Of a stretch of 60,003 nucleotides of DNA, positions 34,929 through 43,914 are shown piece after piece. Positions within the stretch are counted from its first letter, which is position 1; each line of letters begins with the position of its first letter. The notes under the pieces are model-generated. The model saw only the letters and a list, made by a program, of their open reading frames with translations. It was not told the origin of the DNA and did not search any database. Position numbers and translations under genes: made by a program. Origin of the DNA: Acidobacteriota bacterium. GTDB taxonomy: Bacteria > Acidobacteriota > Terriglobia > UBA7540. The stretch covers positions 1-60,003 of the forward strand of contig JAJYLL010000014.1 of the NCBI GenBank assembly GCA_021787735.1, read 5' to 3'.

Positions 34929-35927
34929 CTATTGTCCTGCCGCGTATTGCTGATATGCCTCGGCAACGTGGGCCTGCTTGTAGTCGCCGTGGTGGATGAA
35001 AACCCGGTAGCGAAGCGTCAGCGATTTGCCCTGCTTAATGGTCCAGCTTCCGTCATTATCAGGGTTGTTGGTAAATTCCCGAATACCGAACGGATTGACG
35101 GCAAACAGCCCGTAGCTGCGGGCATGCCAATAGGTTGGGTGGCGGAAACTTTTGGGGCTGTCAAAGATGGCGACACCCACCTCTTCCGCACCTACTTTCC
35201 CGTAGTAATCCACCCAGTTTGCACGCTTGCCCCAGATTTGTTTTTCGCCTACGCCTCCGTTGGAATTCACCATGTGGCCCGGAGGGGAATAGAGCTCCTT
35301 GACGACCCGAATGGCAAACGATCCTTCCTTGGTGTCGCCCATTGTGACGGGCGCACCGTGGTTGGCCGTGATGGTGAACTCGCAGTCAATCATTCGGGTC
35401 TGCTTATCGCCGTGGAAAACGAATCCCTGAGTTTCATCGGCAATGATTCTTCCCCGCGGGCCCACCAGATGGAAAAGGGCTCGAAGCGTTCCTGAATCCG
35501 GCCCACTCTTTATCTCCTCAATCTTGGCCAGGACTGTGCGCCCGAAGACGGAGTCATCGCTCCACTTGGGGAAAACTGCCTCACCCCAGAAATCAATGCC
35601 ATCCACGTTCCCGTGGCCAAAGTACATGGGACGCTGGTGAGGTTCCAGGTCCGGATCGTGGAGGTGCGCAGGAGGCACGGTGTTGCCAATGGGGAAACCT
35701 CGCGTGATGATCGTCCCTTCCGCACTCCGCAAGGGCATGAAATAAGGTTTTGCGACTTTCGGGTCAAAATAATAAGTGGTGAAAGGTTTCCCTCCGATCA
35801 CGACGTTGATGTGCGTCGCTTCACGCTGAAACTCAACGCTTTCACCTGCTGCATACACAACGGAGGAGATGAGCGCTGCACCTGCGAATACCAGACACGC
35901 TGTAAGTATTGTTTTGCTGCGGGGCAT
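34929..35927 (-). CDS. Secreted DUF6807 (PmoA-like) family protein
   Basis: 332 residues from ATG 35927, preceded by gagagg at about 7 nt; the frame continues upstream to 36032 without a signal. Signal peptide PRSKTILTACLVFAGAALIS. Mature features: TTYYFDPKVAKPYFMPLRSAEG, NTVPPAHLHDPDLEPHQR, MYFGHGNVDGIDFWGE, IDCEFTITANHG and SPKSFRHPTYWHARSYGLFAVNPFG as separate blocks of the family. Members occur next to Gfo/Idh/MocA genes in acidobacteria and planctomycetes and are thought to act on sugars; no activity is established here. Sandwiched between the oxidoreductase and the isomerase. Confidence 0.75.
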   Translation of the reverse strand: MPRSKTILTACLVFAGAALISSVVYAAGESVEFQREATHINVVIGGKPFTTYYFDPKVAKPYFMPLRSAEGTIITRGFPIGNTVPPAHLHDPDLEPHQRPMYFGHGNVDGIDFWGEAVFPKWSDDSVFGRTVLAKIEEIKSGPDSGTLRALFHLVGPRGRIIADETQGFVFHGDKQTRMIDCEFTITANHGAPVTMGDTKEGSFAIRVVKELYSPPGHMVNSNGGVGEKQIWGKRANWVDYYGKVGAEEVGVAIFDSPKSFRHPTYWHARSYGLFAVNPFGIREFTNNPDNDGSWTIKQGKSLTLRYRVFIHHGDYKQAHVAEAYQQYAAGQ

Positions 35928-36090
35928 GGGTGGACCTCTCAAAAGTAGATGCCGGCGAAACCGCCGGCTACCGGCAATCGACAGCCAGTGGGGTAGAGAA
36001 ATTTGAAACAAACGGAAAGTCCACCAACCCACACATCATGCGAATTGGCGGCATGGATCGCGTTCGTTCCGTGATCAGCTCTGTGACTAT

Positions 36091-37035
36091 CTAGGAAAGA
36101 AAGTGCAAAGTCTCTTTGACCAGCCTCTGCGTGCCCTCAAATGGATCGCCCGCCTTGGTCTCCCATTCCATTGAGAAGTATCCCCGATAGCCGCTTGCTT
36201 TCGCAATGCCGAATGCTTTCGCAAGATCGATCCTATAAACAGTCCCGTTGCCGGAAATAACTTCGTCCTTGACGTGAGCCATATTGAAAACGTGTTTAAA
36301 CATGGCCTCAAGGCCGCGGTAGTTGTAGGCAGGGTCGCCCTTCAGCATCGTGTTGCCGATGTCGGGCAATGCGTGCAGGTACGGGTTGCCGGCCCTCTCG
36401 ATGATCTTGACAATGAGGAAGGGGTCCTCGTTAACGAGGCTGTCGTTCTCAAGATTGACCACAACATTCTTGCCGGCCCCATAATCCGCGAGTTCGCCCA
36501 GACTCTGCGCTGCCCGGTCAACACTGGGCTTGACTCCTCGTGTGCCTCCGAGGTGTTGGCGCACGCTTGGAGACCCCAGAGCAACAGCGATGTCGATCCA
36601 TTTCTTGCTGCTTTCAACGGAGGCTTTGCGGACCGCGGGGTCCGGGTCATAAAACCTGCCTGCGCCCAGCCCCAGATCAACAAAATGAGATCCTGCCCTG
36701 GCCATTTCTTTCCTGAGGGTCTCAATGTACCGGGGCTCGGCTGAGGGAAAGTGCGCCGAAAGCGGGTTGATATTGTGTATGTTGAACCTTTCGATGGCCA
36801 TTTTCGCAAACCCGATGATGTCCATTCCCGGTTTGCTTCTATCGCGACTGGAATTCCCAGGTGCTTCCATATAAGCACGGAAAGGCCAGGTCGTCAGTGC
36901 CAAGCGGTCGATGGGTTTTGTTGGGAATTTGAGTTCGGGTTCACGTGCGAAGGCAACCGAACACAAGTTCGGGAATACAACGCCCAGCCCTAAAGCCGCA
37001 GAAGTCTTAAAGAGATCGCGACGGGAGAGATTCAT
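36091..37035 (-). CDS. Tat-exported sugar phosphate isomerase/epimerase-like TIM barrel
   Basis: 314 residues from ATG 37035, preceded by ggagg at about 13 nt (a TTG at 37044 adds three). Tat signal LSRRDLFKTSAALGLGVVF with an AFARE cleavage region. The mature protein has the AP-endonuclease-2 style barrel: TLRKEMARAGSHFVDLGLG, GKNVVVNLENDS, HALPDIGNT, FNMAHVKDEV and YFSMEWE, with His, Asp and Glu candidates for a metal site at barrel strand ends. Typical of xylose-isomerase-like enzymes acting on sugars or inosose. First gene of the minus-strand trio, so likely cotranscribed with the DUF6807-like and Gfo/Idh/MocA genes. Confidence 0.8.
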   Translation of the reverse strand: MNLSRRDLFKTSAALGLGVVFPNLCSVAFAREPELKFPTKPIDRLALTTWPFRAYMEAPGNSSRDRSKPGMDIIGFAKMAIERFNIHNINPLSAHFPSAEPRYIETLRKEMARAGSHFVDLGLGAGRFYDPDPAVRKASVESSKKWIDIAVALGSPSVRQHLGGTRGVKPSVDRAAQSLGELADYGAGKNVVVNLENDSLVNEDPFLIVKIIERAGNPYLHALPDIGNTMLKGDPAYNYRGLEAMFKHVFNMAHVKDEVISGNGTVYRIDLAKAFGIAKASGYRGYFSMEWETKAGDPFEGTQRLVKETLHFLS

Positions 37036-37697
37036 GGTTTCCAAGCCTCCGAGGTGGCAGACTGATCGGTTGATGACCAGTTCCTGTTTGTCAGATCCTC
37101 TGTTGGTTCTGGTTCGGGCAGTGTTGACACTTTATCCCCTAAGCCCAAAGCAACGAGCTAACGTTTGACAAGAGCTGAAATCAAGAGCAACGAATAACAC
37201 AGAGATTTACAAAGTGTCAAGTATCAATATTCATTACTTGCTTGAAAACTTTCACACGGGCTCGCGTGAGGAACCTCGAATTCCAGCGGGCGAATTCTGC
37301 CCTGAACGACACCGCTATGAACTCGTGGGATTGGCAATTGTCACCCTGCGGTGGTGGCTTGCTTGCTGTGGATCGGTCACTTGACTTCAGGAGTGCACCC
37401 CGCGGCTTGGGTTCTTTAAAACCGAGACAGAATGCAGGATAGACCGCATAATGGTAATTGGTTCTGGTTGTGTCCCGCGGATGGGTCGCCACCCCTTTTG
37501 CGGGGCGCAGATACACGCGGGTGAGAACAAATCGACCAGTTTGCAGCACAATTCAGATCGACAAATTTGATAGTTCTTGTGTAACTTAGACCGTTACGAT
37601 TCCTGCAATCTGATCAAATCGGGATTGGTTGGGCTGAGGGTACGCTTTCACCGGCGTGCGAACAAGCTGACAGGCCCGGTAACTGAGGATATATCGA
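37036..37697. other. Intergenic region between divergent transcription units
   Basis: About 660 bp. It holds a 10-bp inverted repeat TTGACACTTT/AAAGTGTCAA (37124-37133 and 37211-37220) and a further TTTGACA (37162 region). No gene is recognisable; open frames of up to ~110 codons lack ribosome sites and family features. Confidence 0.5.
37124..37220. repeat. Inverted repeat upstream of the sugar cluster
   Basis: TTGACACTTT at 37124-37133 and its exact complement AAAGTGTCAA at 37211-37220. The arms are 77 bp apart, about 90 and 175 bp upstream of the minus-strand isomerase start. It could be a pair of operator half-sites or of opposed -35 elements. Confidence 0.4.
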
Positions 37698-38342
37698 GTG
37701 AAATTTCTGCAAGGCCTGGCGACTAAGCTCGAACACACGCTGCTCCTGTACGGGGGCTGGGGTCTTGTGGGCATAGCCACTCTCGACTCCGCCGGGCTTT
37801 CGATGCCTGGAGTGAAGGACTTTCTTCTTATCTACCTTTCCAGCCGCGATCCGGGCAAGGCATGGATTTATGCTGCGGGCTGTACGCTTGGGACTGCGGC
37901 AGGCTCATTCTTCATATACTTTATTGGCCACACGGGTGCACGCCTGCTGAAGCGAAAGCCGTCTGACCGTGAAATGAGCCGGGCCAAGAAGTGGTTGGCA
38001 AAAAATGACTTCCTGACGGTCCTGGTTGCGTCTCTGTTGCCGCCCCCGTTGCCCTTTAAGCCGATCCTGCTGGGGTCGGGCGCGTTAAGGATCAGTCCCT
38101 TTCGCTTCACCTGCGCATTGTTGCTTGGCGGTGCGCTCCGGTTCGGCGCAGAAGCCTGGATTGGCGTCCGTTACGGAATGGGCGGAGAAGATTTCCTCAA
38201 GAGAAATATTCTCTGGATTTCCCTGGGATTTGTTGCACTAGTTGTTGCCTCCGCCCTCATCCACAAATGGTGGCGGGGTGCAGGAGACAAGGATGAAACG
38301 TCAACAACCTCTGCGGCATCCTCTAGTGGCATTCAGGATTGA
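37698..38342 (+). CDS. VTT/DedA-type membrane protein
   Basis: 214 residues from GTG 37698, with gagga about 8 nt upstream. Four to five hydrophobic segments. Family motifs: LVGIATLDSAGLSMPGVKDFLL near the start, GCTLGTAAGSFFIYFIGHTGA, then FLTVLVASLLPPPLPFKPILLGSGALRIS, the proline-rich reentrant-loop region of VTT proteins, and FGAEAWIGVRYGMGG. VTT/DedA proteins are linked to lipid scrambling and membrane homeostasis. Its tail is Ser/Thr rich. The 3' end overlaps the convergent next gene by 10 bp. Confidence 0.85.
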   Translation: MKFLQGLATKLEHTLLLYGGWGLVGIATLDSAGLSMPGVKDFLLIYLSSRDPGKAWIYAAGCTLGTAAGSFFIYFIGHTGARLLKRKPSDREMSRAKKWLAKNDFLTVLVASLLPPPLPFKPILLGSGALRISPFRFTCALLLGGALRFGAEAWIGVRYGMGGEDFLKRNILWISLGFVALVVASALIHKWWRGAGDKDETSTTSAASSSGIQD

Positions 38343-39352
38343 TTGCTTTGGAAGTTGCCTGAGAAGCTGAACTGCTGGGAACGAACGTGCAGTTCGTGAT
38401 CGAGTTGGATCCTGATGGCGAAACCTCCGCGCTGCATTCTCGCTGACTGAAAACGAAGGTCGCGAATGGTAACCGTGACGCCGTTTTCATTGGAAACAAC
38501 TTGCGGCCAGGGATACCTTGCGAAATCCATGAAGACCCGGGCAGTCCGTGTCGCCATCGCTGCTTCAAGCGCTGGTGAAGGCGCTGGTTTGTGGAAGACG
38601 CGTGCGTCTTGCGCGTCAAGTCCCTCGCTGAGGACGTCGACTGGCAGCACATAAAAAGCCTGCGGGGTTTCAACCACCCCCGTCCAGTCAAATGGGTTGG
38701 TAAATCCCGGGAACGCGCTGGCACGCTGGGGGATCGCCTGACGGTAGGTCATTGAATTGAGCATGTTCAGTGCCCGGCTGTGGCTGAAGTCACGCAGGCC
38801 CCACAGCGCGACCACGGCGCATAAAGCGAAGATAGCCCCACCTTGATAACCGGTTTTGCGGGCGCCTACTTCCTCGCTGATCAATCGGAAAAGTGCGGGA
38901 AGGGCCAGTCCTGCGATCAGAACCAGCCACAGGAGAGGGTCGATGATAGGCTCAATGTCCCAGGCGTACCAGTGGCCATTGAACGGCAGGAACGGGCGGA
39001 CTCCGTAGGCGTTTGTGAAATCAAGGAGCAGGTGGCTTGATGTTGCCACCCAGCAACCAAGCAGGAGCCAGAGTCCATTGATCGGTGGGCCAGCCTTCGT
39101 GGGGCGCGCTCTTTTACCGAGAAGATAGACGATCCCCGCCAACAGAGCTCCGAGAACCGTCACTCCAATTATGGAGTGTGTTATCCCTCGATGATATTCC
39201 AGGTAGTCGACATTTCCGCCGAAGCGGCTGACCATGTCGATGTCAGGAAGGTTTGCTCCGATAACGATGGCAAGCGTAGCGTAGCGCGTCTTGCGGTTGA
39301 AGCCTGCCTGGCTGATGGCCAGCCCTGTAAGTGTGTGGGTTATGTTGTCCAT
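38333..39352 (-). CDS. YdjM-like membrane-bound metal-dependent hydrolase
   Basis: 339 residues. The N-terminal half is the YdjM/DUF457 type: MDNITHTLTGLAIS, NLPDIDMVSR, YHRGITHSIIG and SSHLLLDFTNAYGVRPFLPF, with conserved His/Asp metal residues in loops between five or six membrane helices. The C-terminal ~150 residues are soluble and beta-rich (FPGFTNPFDWTGVVET onward). Related proteins are inner-membrane hydrolases of unknown substrate, SOS-induced in E. coli. Convergent with the VTT gene. Confidence 0.8.
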   Translation of the reverse strand: MDNITHTLTGLAISQAGFNRKTRYATLAIVIGANLPDIDMVSRFGGNVDYLEYHRGITHSIIGVTVLGALLAGIVYLLGKRARPTKAGPPINGLWLLLGCWVATSSHLLLDFTNAYGVRPFLPFNGHWYAWDIEPIIDPLLWLVLIAGLALPALFRLISEEVGARKTGYQGGAIFALCAVVALWGLRDFSHSRALNMLNSMTYRQAIPQRASAFPGFTNPFDWTGVVETPQAFYVLPVDVLSEGLDAQDARVFHKPAPSPALEAAMATRTARVFMDFARYPWPQVVSNENGVTVTIRDLRFQSARMQRGGFAIRIQLDHELHVRSQQFSFSGNFQSNQS

Positions 39353-39408
39353 TCAAACGCCAACTTTGCCGGAGCGGAGTGTAGGACTTGAACGTTGCTT
39401 CTGTCAAG

Positions 39409-39432
39409 TCTGCTTGCGAGTCTGCTTGCGAG
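39409..39432. repeat. Two tandem 12-bp repeats
   Basis: tctgcttgcgag occurs twice without a gap (39409-39420, 39421-39432), with a partial third unit following (tttgcga). It lies between two minus-strand genes. Confidence 0.6.
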
Positions 39433-39439
39433 TTTGCGA

Positions 39440-40372
39440 TTACTGCTGAGAACGGCAAAATGATTCCGGCGCAAGAATTGTTAACGCATCCGGGACAACG
39501 TCGAAAGTAACCGGAATCCGGCCTGCCAGTTCTCCATCAACCTCAAAACCGATGGCGGTTCTAGGCTGATCGCATGTGCAACGAATGTCTGATCCACTCA
39601 GGAAACGAACGCCGTGCAGCCGGTCATGAGTTTGGGTCAGGATTCCAAGGGCGTACCGGAAATACCGGCCCGGGCCGTGACCCTCAAAAAGACAACAGGA
39701 AAAACCCAAGTCACGAATGCTGTGGGTCCGCGCCAGCTTGAGCCAGCCAGCGTAACGGCCGGAACGCTGAACCACCGCGAAAGTTGCAGAAGCGGCATTG
39801 CTATCAGCGTTGAACTTGAAGGGGGGAAACTCATACCGGAAAATCTGACGCACGGCTTCCCACACATAAGCAAGGACCCCTATGCGAAGTTTTATTCCGA
39901 CATCGAGCTGGCTGATAATGTGCGCATCGAGGCCAATCCCCGCGACGGCCAGAAAATAGCGCTGTTGTGTAATTCCTGATTCTTCCCACGTGGCCCGGCC
40001 CAGTGGAATTCTGAAGGGCCGGCAGGTGGAGATCTGCCTGGCAGCCCTCACAATGTTTCCGGACAATCCCAACTCTTTTGCTGCGATGTTTGCAGTTCCT
40101 CCGGGCAGTATGGCGAGCGGGGTTCTGCCTGGAGCCAACCCATTGATCACTTCGTTGATTGTACCGTCGCCACCGCACGCAATGATCAGGTCGCATCCAG
40201 AGGCAGCAGCCTCAGCCGCCAGCTTTTTGCCATCTCCAGGGCTGGCGGTGAACTGTAACTCCGCATTGATTCCGCCCTTACGCAAAACTGCTACGGCTTC
40301 TTGAATCTGGCTGGAGCGTCGATCGTTTTTTATTCCCGCTATGGGGTTGGAAATTATGATCGCGTTTTTCAA
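39440..40372 (-). CDS. Diacylglycerol/lipid kinase family protein
   Basis: 310 residues from TTG 40372; the homologous start IIISNPIAG comes right after, so little room exists for another start although no SD is seen. The DAGK catalytic domain has DLIIACGGDGTINEVINGL (the GGDGT nucleotide loop), LAILPGGTANIAAKELGL and AGIGLDAHII. The C-terminal domain has IGFEVDGELAG. Family YegS/BmrU phosphorylates diacylglycerol, sphingosine-type or phosphatidylglycerol lipids. Cytosolic, membrane-associated. Sits in a short membrane/lipid gene block. Confidence 0.85.
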   Translation of the reverse strand: MKNAIIISNPIAGIKNDRRSSQIQEAVAVLRKGGINAELQFTASPGDGKKLAAEAAASGCDLIIACGGDGTINEVINGLAPGRTPLAILPGGTANIAAKELGLSGNIVRAARQISTCRPFRIPLGRATWEESGITQQRYFLAVAGIGLDAHIISQLDVGIKLRIGVLAYVWEAVRQIFRYEFPPFKFNADSNAASATFAVVQRSGRYAGWLKLARTHSIRDLGFSCCLFEGHGPGRYFRYALGILTQTHDRLHGVRFLSGSDIRCTCDQPRTAIGFEVDGELAGRIPVTFDVVPDALTILAPESFCRSQQ

Positions 40373-40490
40373 AGGAAGGTTCTTGGCAGTCCGGCTGACC
40401 TACTGTCATCGCCCGGTCTTTAAGCCGCGTCCGCACACTGCCGGTGGCAGGCCCTGCAATGAACGTGAGACCCGTGAAAGCTGGAAGGGT

Positions 40491-40895
40491 CTATTCTGAA
40501 ACCGGCTTTGGGCTGACACCCGTAATTACTTTTCTGGCGATCTTTTCGCTGGCCTTCTTTTTGATTTTGGCGTCGATCCAGACCATGTCACCCTGTTTCA
40601 GTTGGGCCAAAGTACTCCGTTTGCCGTTGTCGATAAATTTGGTCTTGTGTTCCAGCTTGAAAACCTGGTCGTTGCCGAAGCGCGTTTTGTCCAGGACGAT
40701 CTCGTCTTTCGTGATTTTCCTTATCACGCCGTAGATGTAATTCTGATATTGTCCTGCCAGTGAAATAGCATTTTCCAGCCTGCTGGTGGCATCGGGGGCG
40801 TCGGGCCCTTCGATCCTCTGCGCCCACGCCGTTCCAGATGCTACGATACAGCCCAAAAGACCGCTAACTAAAAAGTTGCTGGCTTTTGTTCTCAT
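40491..40895 (-). CDS. Small secreted protein, unknown
   Basis: 134 residues. Signal peptide with core FLVSGLLGCIVASG and cleavage near AWAQ. The mature part has a charged helical start then a small beta-barrel-like domain: IYGVIRKITKDEIVLDKTRFG, FKLEHKTKFIDNGKRS, LKQGDMVWIDAKIKKK. The layout resembles DUF5666-like oligonucleotide-binding-fold secreted domains, but I cannot assign the family. Rich in Lys. Confidence 0.6.
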   Translation of the reverse strand: MRTKASNFLVSGLLGCIVASGTAWAQRIEGPDAPDATSRLENAISLAGQYQNYIYGVIRKITKDEIVLDKTRFGNDQVFKLEHKTKFIDNGKRSTLAQLKQGDMVWIDAKIKKKASEKIARKVITGVSPKPVSE

Positions 40896-41014
40896 AGAAC
40901 TTGCCTACACCTGTTGTGATAGTTATTCCAACAACGAACCTAGCAATCGGATGATTATGATGTCAAGCGCGTTGCCCGGGCGCAAGGAAAGATGCCAGGC
41001 AATTTGGAGGCTGC

Positions 41015-41719
41015 TCACTTACTTGTTGATATGGCTGCCTCAAGTGTGGCGAGGTCATTAACGATAACCGTGCGGCCTTCAATCTTGAGGATCCCTTCAG
41101 CCTGGAAGCGGCTCAGATTTCGGGAAACCAGCTCTCTTACCGTCCCAATCTGAAAAGCTAGTTCCTGGTTGTTGATGGCAAGAGTAAATTCGATGCCGCG
41201 GGATGTTTCCTGGCCTTTAGTACTAGCTTGTTGAAACAGCCATGAAGCCAATCGGGTGCGGACCGTCGTGAATGAGAGCTCTTCGATTATCCCCACAAGC
41301 TGCCGCAGCCGTGAGCTGACAACTTTCAAGACCTTTAGAGACACTTCTGGCCGTTCCAGGCATAGGGCCCGAAAGTCCTTTTTGCTGATGAAAAGCAGCT
41401 TGCACTTGTCAACGGCGGCCGTGGAAGCAGGGTAGGGTCCACCGTCAAAGACCGGCAATTCCGCCAGAGAATTCCCTGCCTTTTCAATATGCAGCACTTG
41501 CTCCCGCCCTCCAGCTGACGTATTGAATATTTTCACGCTTCCGGCCTGAACAACATAAAGGCCCTCGCAAATGTCGCCTTCGGAAAAGATGATTTCGCCG
41601 GGCTGATATTCTTTGGTTAGCGCACGATCCGCCAGAAAGCCCAATTCCCGTTCAGTCAAATCACCGAAAATGGGAACATTTCGAAGCGATTCCACCCGCT
41701 TTGATTTCGAATCGTCCAT
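41015..41719 (-). CDS. Crp/Fnr-family transcriptional regulator A
   Basis: 234 residues. Cyclic-nucleotide-binding fold: LRNVPIFGDLTERELGFLA, YQPGEIIFSEGDICEGLYVVQAGSVKIF, HIEKAGNSLAELPVFDGGPYPASTAA. C-terminal HTH_Crp: FTLAINNQELAFQIGTVRELVSRNLSRFQAEGIL. Only one free Cys pair region exists in the effector domain (DICEGL, DKCKLL, ALCLER) and no FNR-type N-terminal CxxC, so oxygen sensing via a classical cluster is unlikely. Divergent from regulator B across a 169-bp region with a Crp-type box. Confidence 0.88.
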   Translation of the reverse strand: MDDSKSKRVESLRNVPIFGDLTERELGFLADRALTKEYQPGEIIFSEGDICEGLYVVQAGSVKIFNTSAGGREQVLHIEKAGNSLAELPVFDGGPYPASTAAVDKCKLLFISKKDFRALCLERPEVSLKVLKVVSSRLRQLVGIIEELSFTTVRTRLASWLFQQASTKGQETSRGIEFTLAINNQELAFQIGTVRELVSRNLSRFQAEGILKIEGRTVIVNDLATLEAAISTSK

Positions 41720-41828
41720 CGGGCTCTATTCTACTTCTGATTGCTCTAATTGGCCATCCGGAGCGCTTGAATAGGTAGGGGAAATTGAGGAATCGGTCAC
41801 TGGACGTACGTTCTCCGTCACCTAAATG

Positions 41829-41844
41829 AGTGATTTACGTCACA
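41829..41844 (+). promoter_or_regulatory. Crp/Fnr-type operator before regulator B
   Basis: aGTGA-tttacg-TCACa (41829-41844), a GTGA-N6-TCAC palindrome. Its centre is about 42 bp upstream of a start predicted from TTAAAT (41867-41872), the class II activator position. Confidence 0.6.
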
Positions 41845-41888
41845 TCATTGGGCTTTGCTTTTCCTCTTAAATAGCGCAAGAGCATCCT

Positions 41889-42743
41889 ATGAAAAACTCA
41901 GTAAAAACAGGCACATTTCCTAAACTGAAGTCAGGTGCTTTCGCAACTGAGAAGCCGTGGGACAAATCCCTCACTGAGTTTGTCCAGGCGCTTGAATCCG
42001 TCAAGTCCATCGTGAACCTGCCAAAGCACGCCAAGCTCCTTGAGGAGGGACAACTGCCTGAAGGCATTTTTGTTCTGCTGCACGGAAGCGTAAAGCTTTT
42101 TGTTTCACTCAAGTGTGGTAAATCGCTGATTTTGCGGCTCGTCCAGTCGGGAGAAGTGCTCGGCCTGAGCGCCACGATGTCTTCCACACCGGCGGAGTAT
42201 ACGGCTGAGACCCTGAGCCCCACTCAGTTCCTTTACGTCCCGCGAAAGGATTTCCTCACACTTCTTGAACAACACCCGGCGATCTGCATCTCCGTAGTGG
42301 AAGTTTTGAGCCATCAGCTTCGCGAAGCAGTGAACATGATTCACTATTCGTCGGGGTCACAACCTGCGGTTGAAAAACTAGCCGACCTGCTCGAGATGTG
42401 GGTTGCCGAATGTGGCGAAGCAACAGAACGTGGAACGGAACTGAAGCTTCCGCTGACACAGGAAGAAATCGGCCAGATGATCGGTGTGTCGCGCGAAACT
42501 GTTTCCCGGCTCTTGGCTGATTTTGAGGAACAGGGCATTCTGGAGCTTGAAGGGTCGCACGTGCTGGTTCTGAAAGGGCATCATCCCAAAGAGATGATTA
42601 TGGCGAAGGCCCGGAAATGTGACAAGGATATCCATGCCGAAACTTTGTCCCCCGCTCTTGGGGGTGGAAACGATTCTTCTTCCGAGGAGCAGGCCGATAG
42701 AGATGTGGAGGCACCTCCACCGCAACGGGAACTTACCCATTAA
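41889..42743 (+). CDS. Crp/Fnr-family transcriptional regulator B
   Basis: 284 residues. N-terminal ~40 residues are variable. cNMP-binding fold: ILEEGQLPEG style LLEEGQLPEGIFVLLHGSVKLF, LRLVQSGEVLGLSATMSSTPAEYTAE. HTH: LKLPLTQEEIGQMIGVSRETVSRLLADFEEQGILELEG. A ~45-residue acidic tail (SSSEEQADRDVEAPP) extends beyond the HTH. Related in style to DNR/NNR and other Crp-Fnr subgroups that respond to NO or redox. A Crp-type box sits in its promoter, suggesting autoregulation or control by regulator A. Ends overlapping the convergent radical SAM gene by 4 bp. Confidence 0.88.
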   Translation: MKNSVKTGTFPKLKSGAFATEKPWDKSLTEFVQALESVKSIVNLPKHAKLLEEGQLPEGIFVLLHGSVKLFVSLKCGKSLILRLVQSGEVLGLSATMSSTPAEYTAETLSPTQFLYVPRKDFLTLLEQHPAICISVVEVLSHQLREAVNMIHYSSGSQPAVEKLADLLEMWVAECGEATERGTELKLPLTQEEIGQMIGVSRETVSRLLADFEEQGILELEGSHVLVLKGHHPKEMIMAKARKCDKDIHAETLSPALGGGNDSSSEEQADRDVEAPPPQRELTH

Positions 42744-43828
42744 GCGCATGCTTGGACCATGCGCGGTTGATAGACGCACGAGGGGTCTGCGGCAAAAGCA
42801 TCGCCCGTGAGCGCATAGGCCCGTGAGCGTGAGCCGCCGCAGATTTCTCGAAACTCACAGACTCCGCATTTTCCCTTTAGATTTGAAGTGTCGCGCAACT
42901 GCTTGAAGAGCGGTGCATCCCGGTAAATATCTGCCAGCGGCTGGCGCCGGATATTGCCGGCCGACAAGGGCAGGAAGCCGCTGGGGAACACCTCGCCCTG
43001 ATGAGAGATAAAGACAAGACCTTTCCCGTCGTTCAAACCGCGCGGCGCGCGGCCGATGCCGTCACCCAGGGGCCTGCCGCCGGGCAGTGGAACTTCAACT
43101 TCGCTGCTTCTGCGCAGCACTGCGCGCTTTTGTGCCAGATATCGCCTGTAATGCTGGGCCTCGGTCGTCTTGATGTCGAATGAAACGTTTTGCGAGATCT
43201 CGGCCAGTTTGGCGAAGACCTCTTCGAACTCCTCGGCTCTGACGAGGTCCCGAAGCTGGCCACGGCCCGTCGGAACCAGGAAGAACACGCTCCAAAGCAC
43301 CATGTCGAAAGTTTTTAGCAGGCTCACCATGTTTTCAAAATCAGCCAGATTGCGCCGGGTAATGGTGGTGTTGATCTGAATGGGCAGGCCGAGATTGCCA
43401 GCACTGCGGATGGCGTCCAGGGTCAGTTCATAAGAGCCGGAGACCCCCCGGAATGCGTCGTGGATCTCCGGGCTAGATCCATCCAGACTGACGGCCAGCC
43501 TTGCCAGACCGCAATGCTGCAACCGAGCAATTGCTGCATGAGTGAGCAGTGGCGTGGCGCTTGGGGTCATTGACGTCCGGACTCCGCGGCGCGTTCCATA
43601 CGCCACAAGGTCATAAATGTCCGGCCGCTTGAGAGGGTCGCCGCCCGTCAGCACAAACAAGGGTGCCGACATCCGCGCAACCTGGTCGATAAGGCCCTTG
43701 CCCTCTTCGGTTGAGAGTTCCATCGGTGCCCGAAGCGGTTGGGCGCAGGCCCTACAATGGAGGCAGGCCAGATCACACGCTTGTGTGACCTCCCAAATCA
43801 CGATGAAAGGTGTCTTGTTGAAGTCCAT
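42740..43828 (-). CDS. Radical SAM/SPASM protein (TIGR04053-like)
   Basis: 362 residues. Radical SAM [4Fe-4S] motif CDLACLHC (C-x3-C-x2-C) near residue 18, LTGGDPLKRPDIYDL (GGDP), SLDGSSPEIHDAFRG, INTTITRRN and SVFFLVPTGRGQ. The C-terminal SPASM-type region has CGVCEFREICGGSRSR and a last Cys in DPSC for auxiliary clusters. The pattern FDFNKTPxIVIWEVTxACDLAC is that of a widespread family related to NirJ/AhbD haem-maturation and peptide-modifying enzymes; the substrate is not established. No precursor-peptide gene is visible. Two Crp-type boxes precede it, so it is likely under Crp/Fnr control. Confidence 0.85.
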   Translation of the reverse strand: MDFNKTPFIVIWEVTQACDLACLHCRACAQPLRAPMELSTEEGKGLIDQVARMSAPLFVLTGGDPLKRPDIYDLVAYGTRRGVRTSMTPSATPLLTHAAIARLQHCGLARLAVSLDGSSPEIHDAFRGVSGSYELTLDAIRSAGNLGLPIQINTTITRRNLADFENMVSLLKTFDMVLWSVFFLVPTGRGQLRDLVRAEEFEEVFAKLAEISQNVSFDIKTTEAQHYRRYLAQKRAVLRRSSEVEVPLPGGRPLGDGIGRAPRGLNDGKGLVFISHQGEVFPSGFLPLSAGNIRRQPLADIYRDAPLFKQLRDTSNLKGKCGVCEFREICGGSRSRAYALTGDAFAADPSCVYQPRMVQACA

Positions 43829-43891
43829 TGTTTGCCCCCGCAGTCGTCCATCCGCTCTTGGCTAGTCTAAACATGCTTCATACGACAGGAC

Positions 43892-43907
43892 TGTGACTAA
43901 AGTCACA
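43892..43907 (-). promoter_or_regulatory. Perfect Crp/Fnr-type box upstream of radical SAM gene
   Basis: TGTGA-ctaaag-TCACA, a perfect 5-6-5 palindrome. On the minus strand a -10 TAGACT (43869-43864) would give a start near 43857, placing the box at about -42, the class II activator position. Confidence 0.75.
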
Positions 43908-43914
43908 ACAGCCA

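Noticed and set aside
37217..37549. 110-codon minus-strand frame in the 660-bp gap
   Set aside because: No ribosome site, composition unlike neighbours, no recognisable domain.
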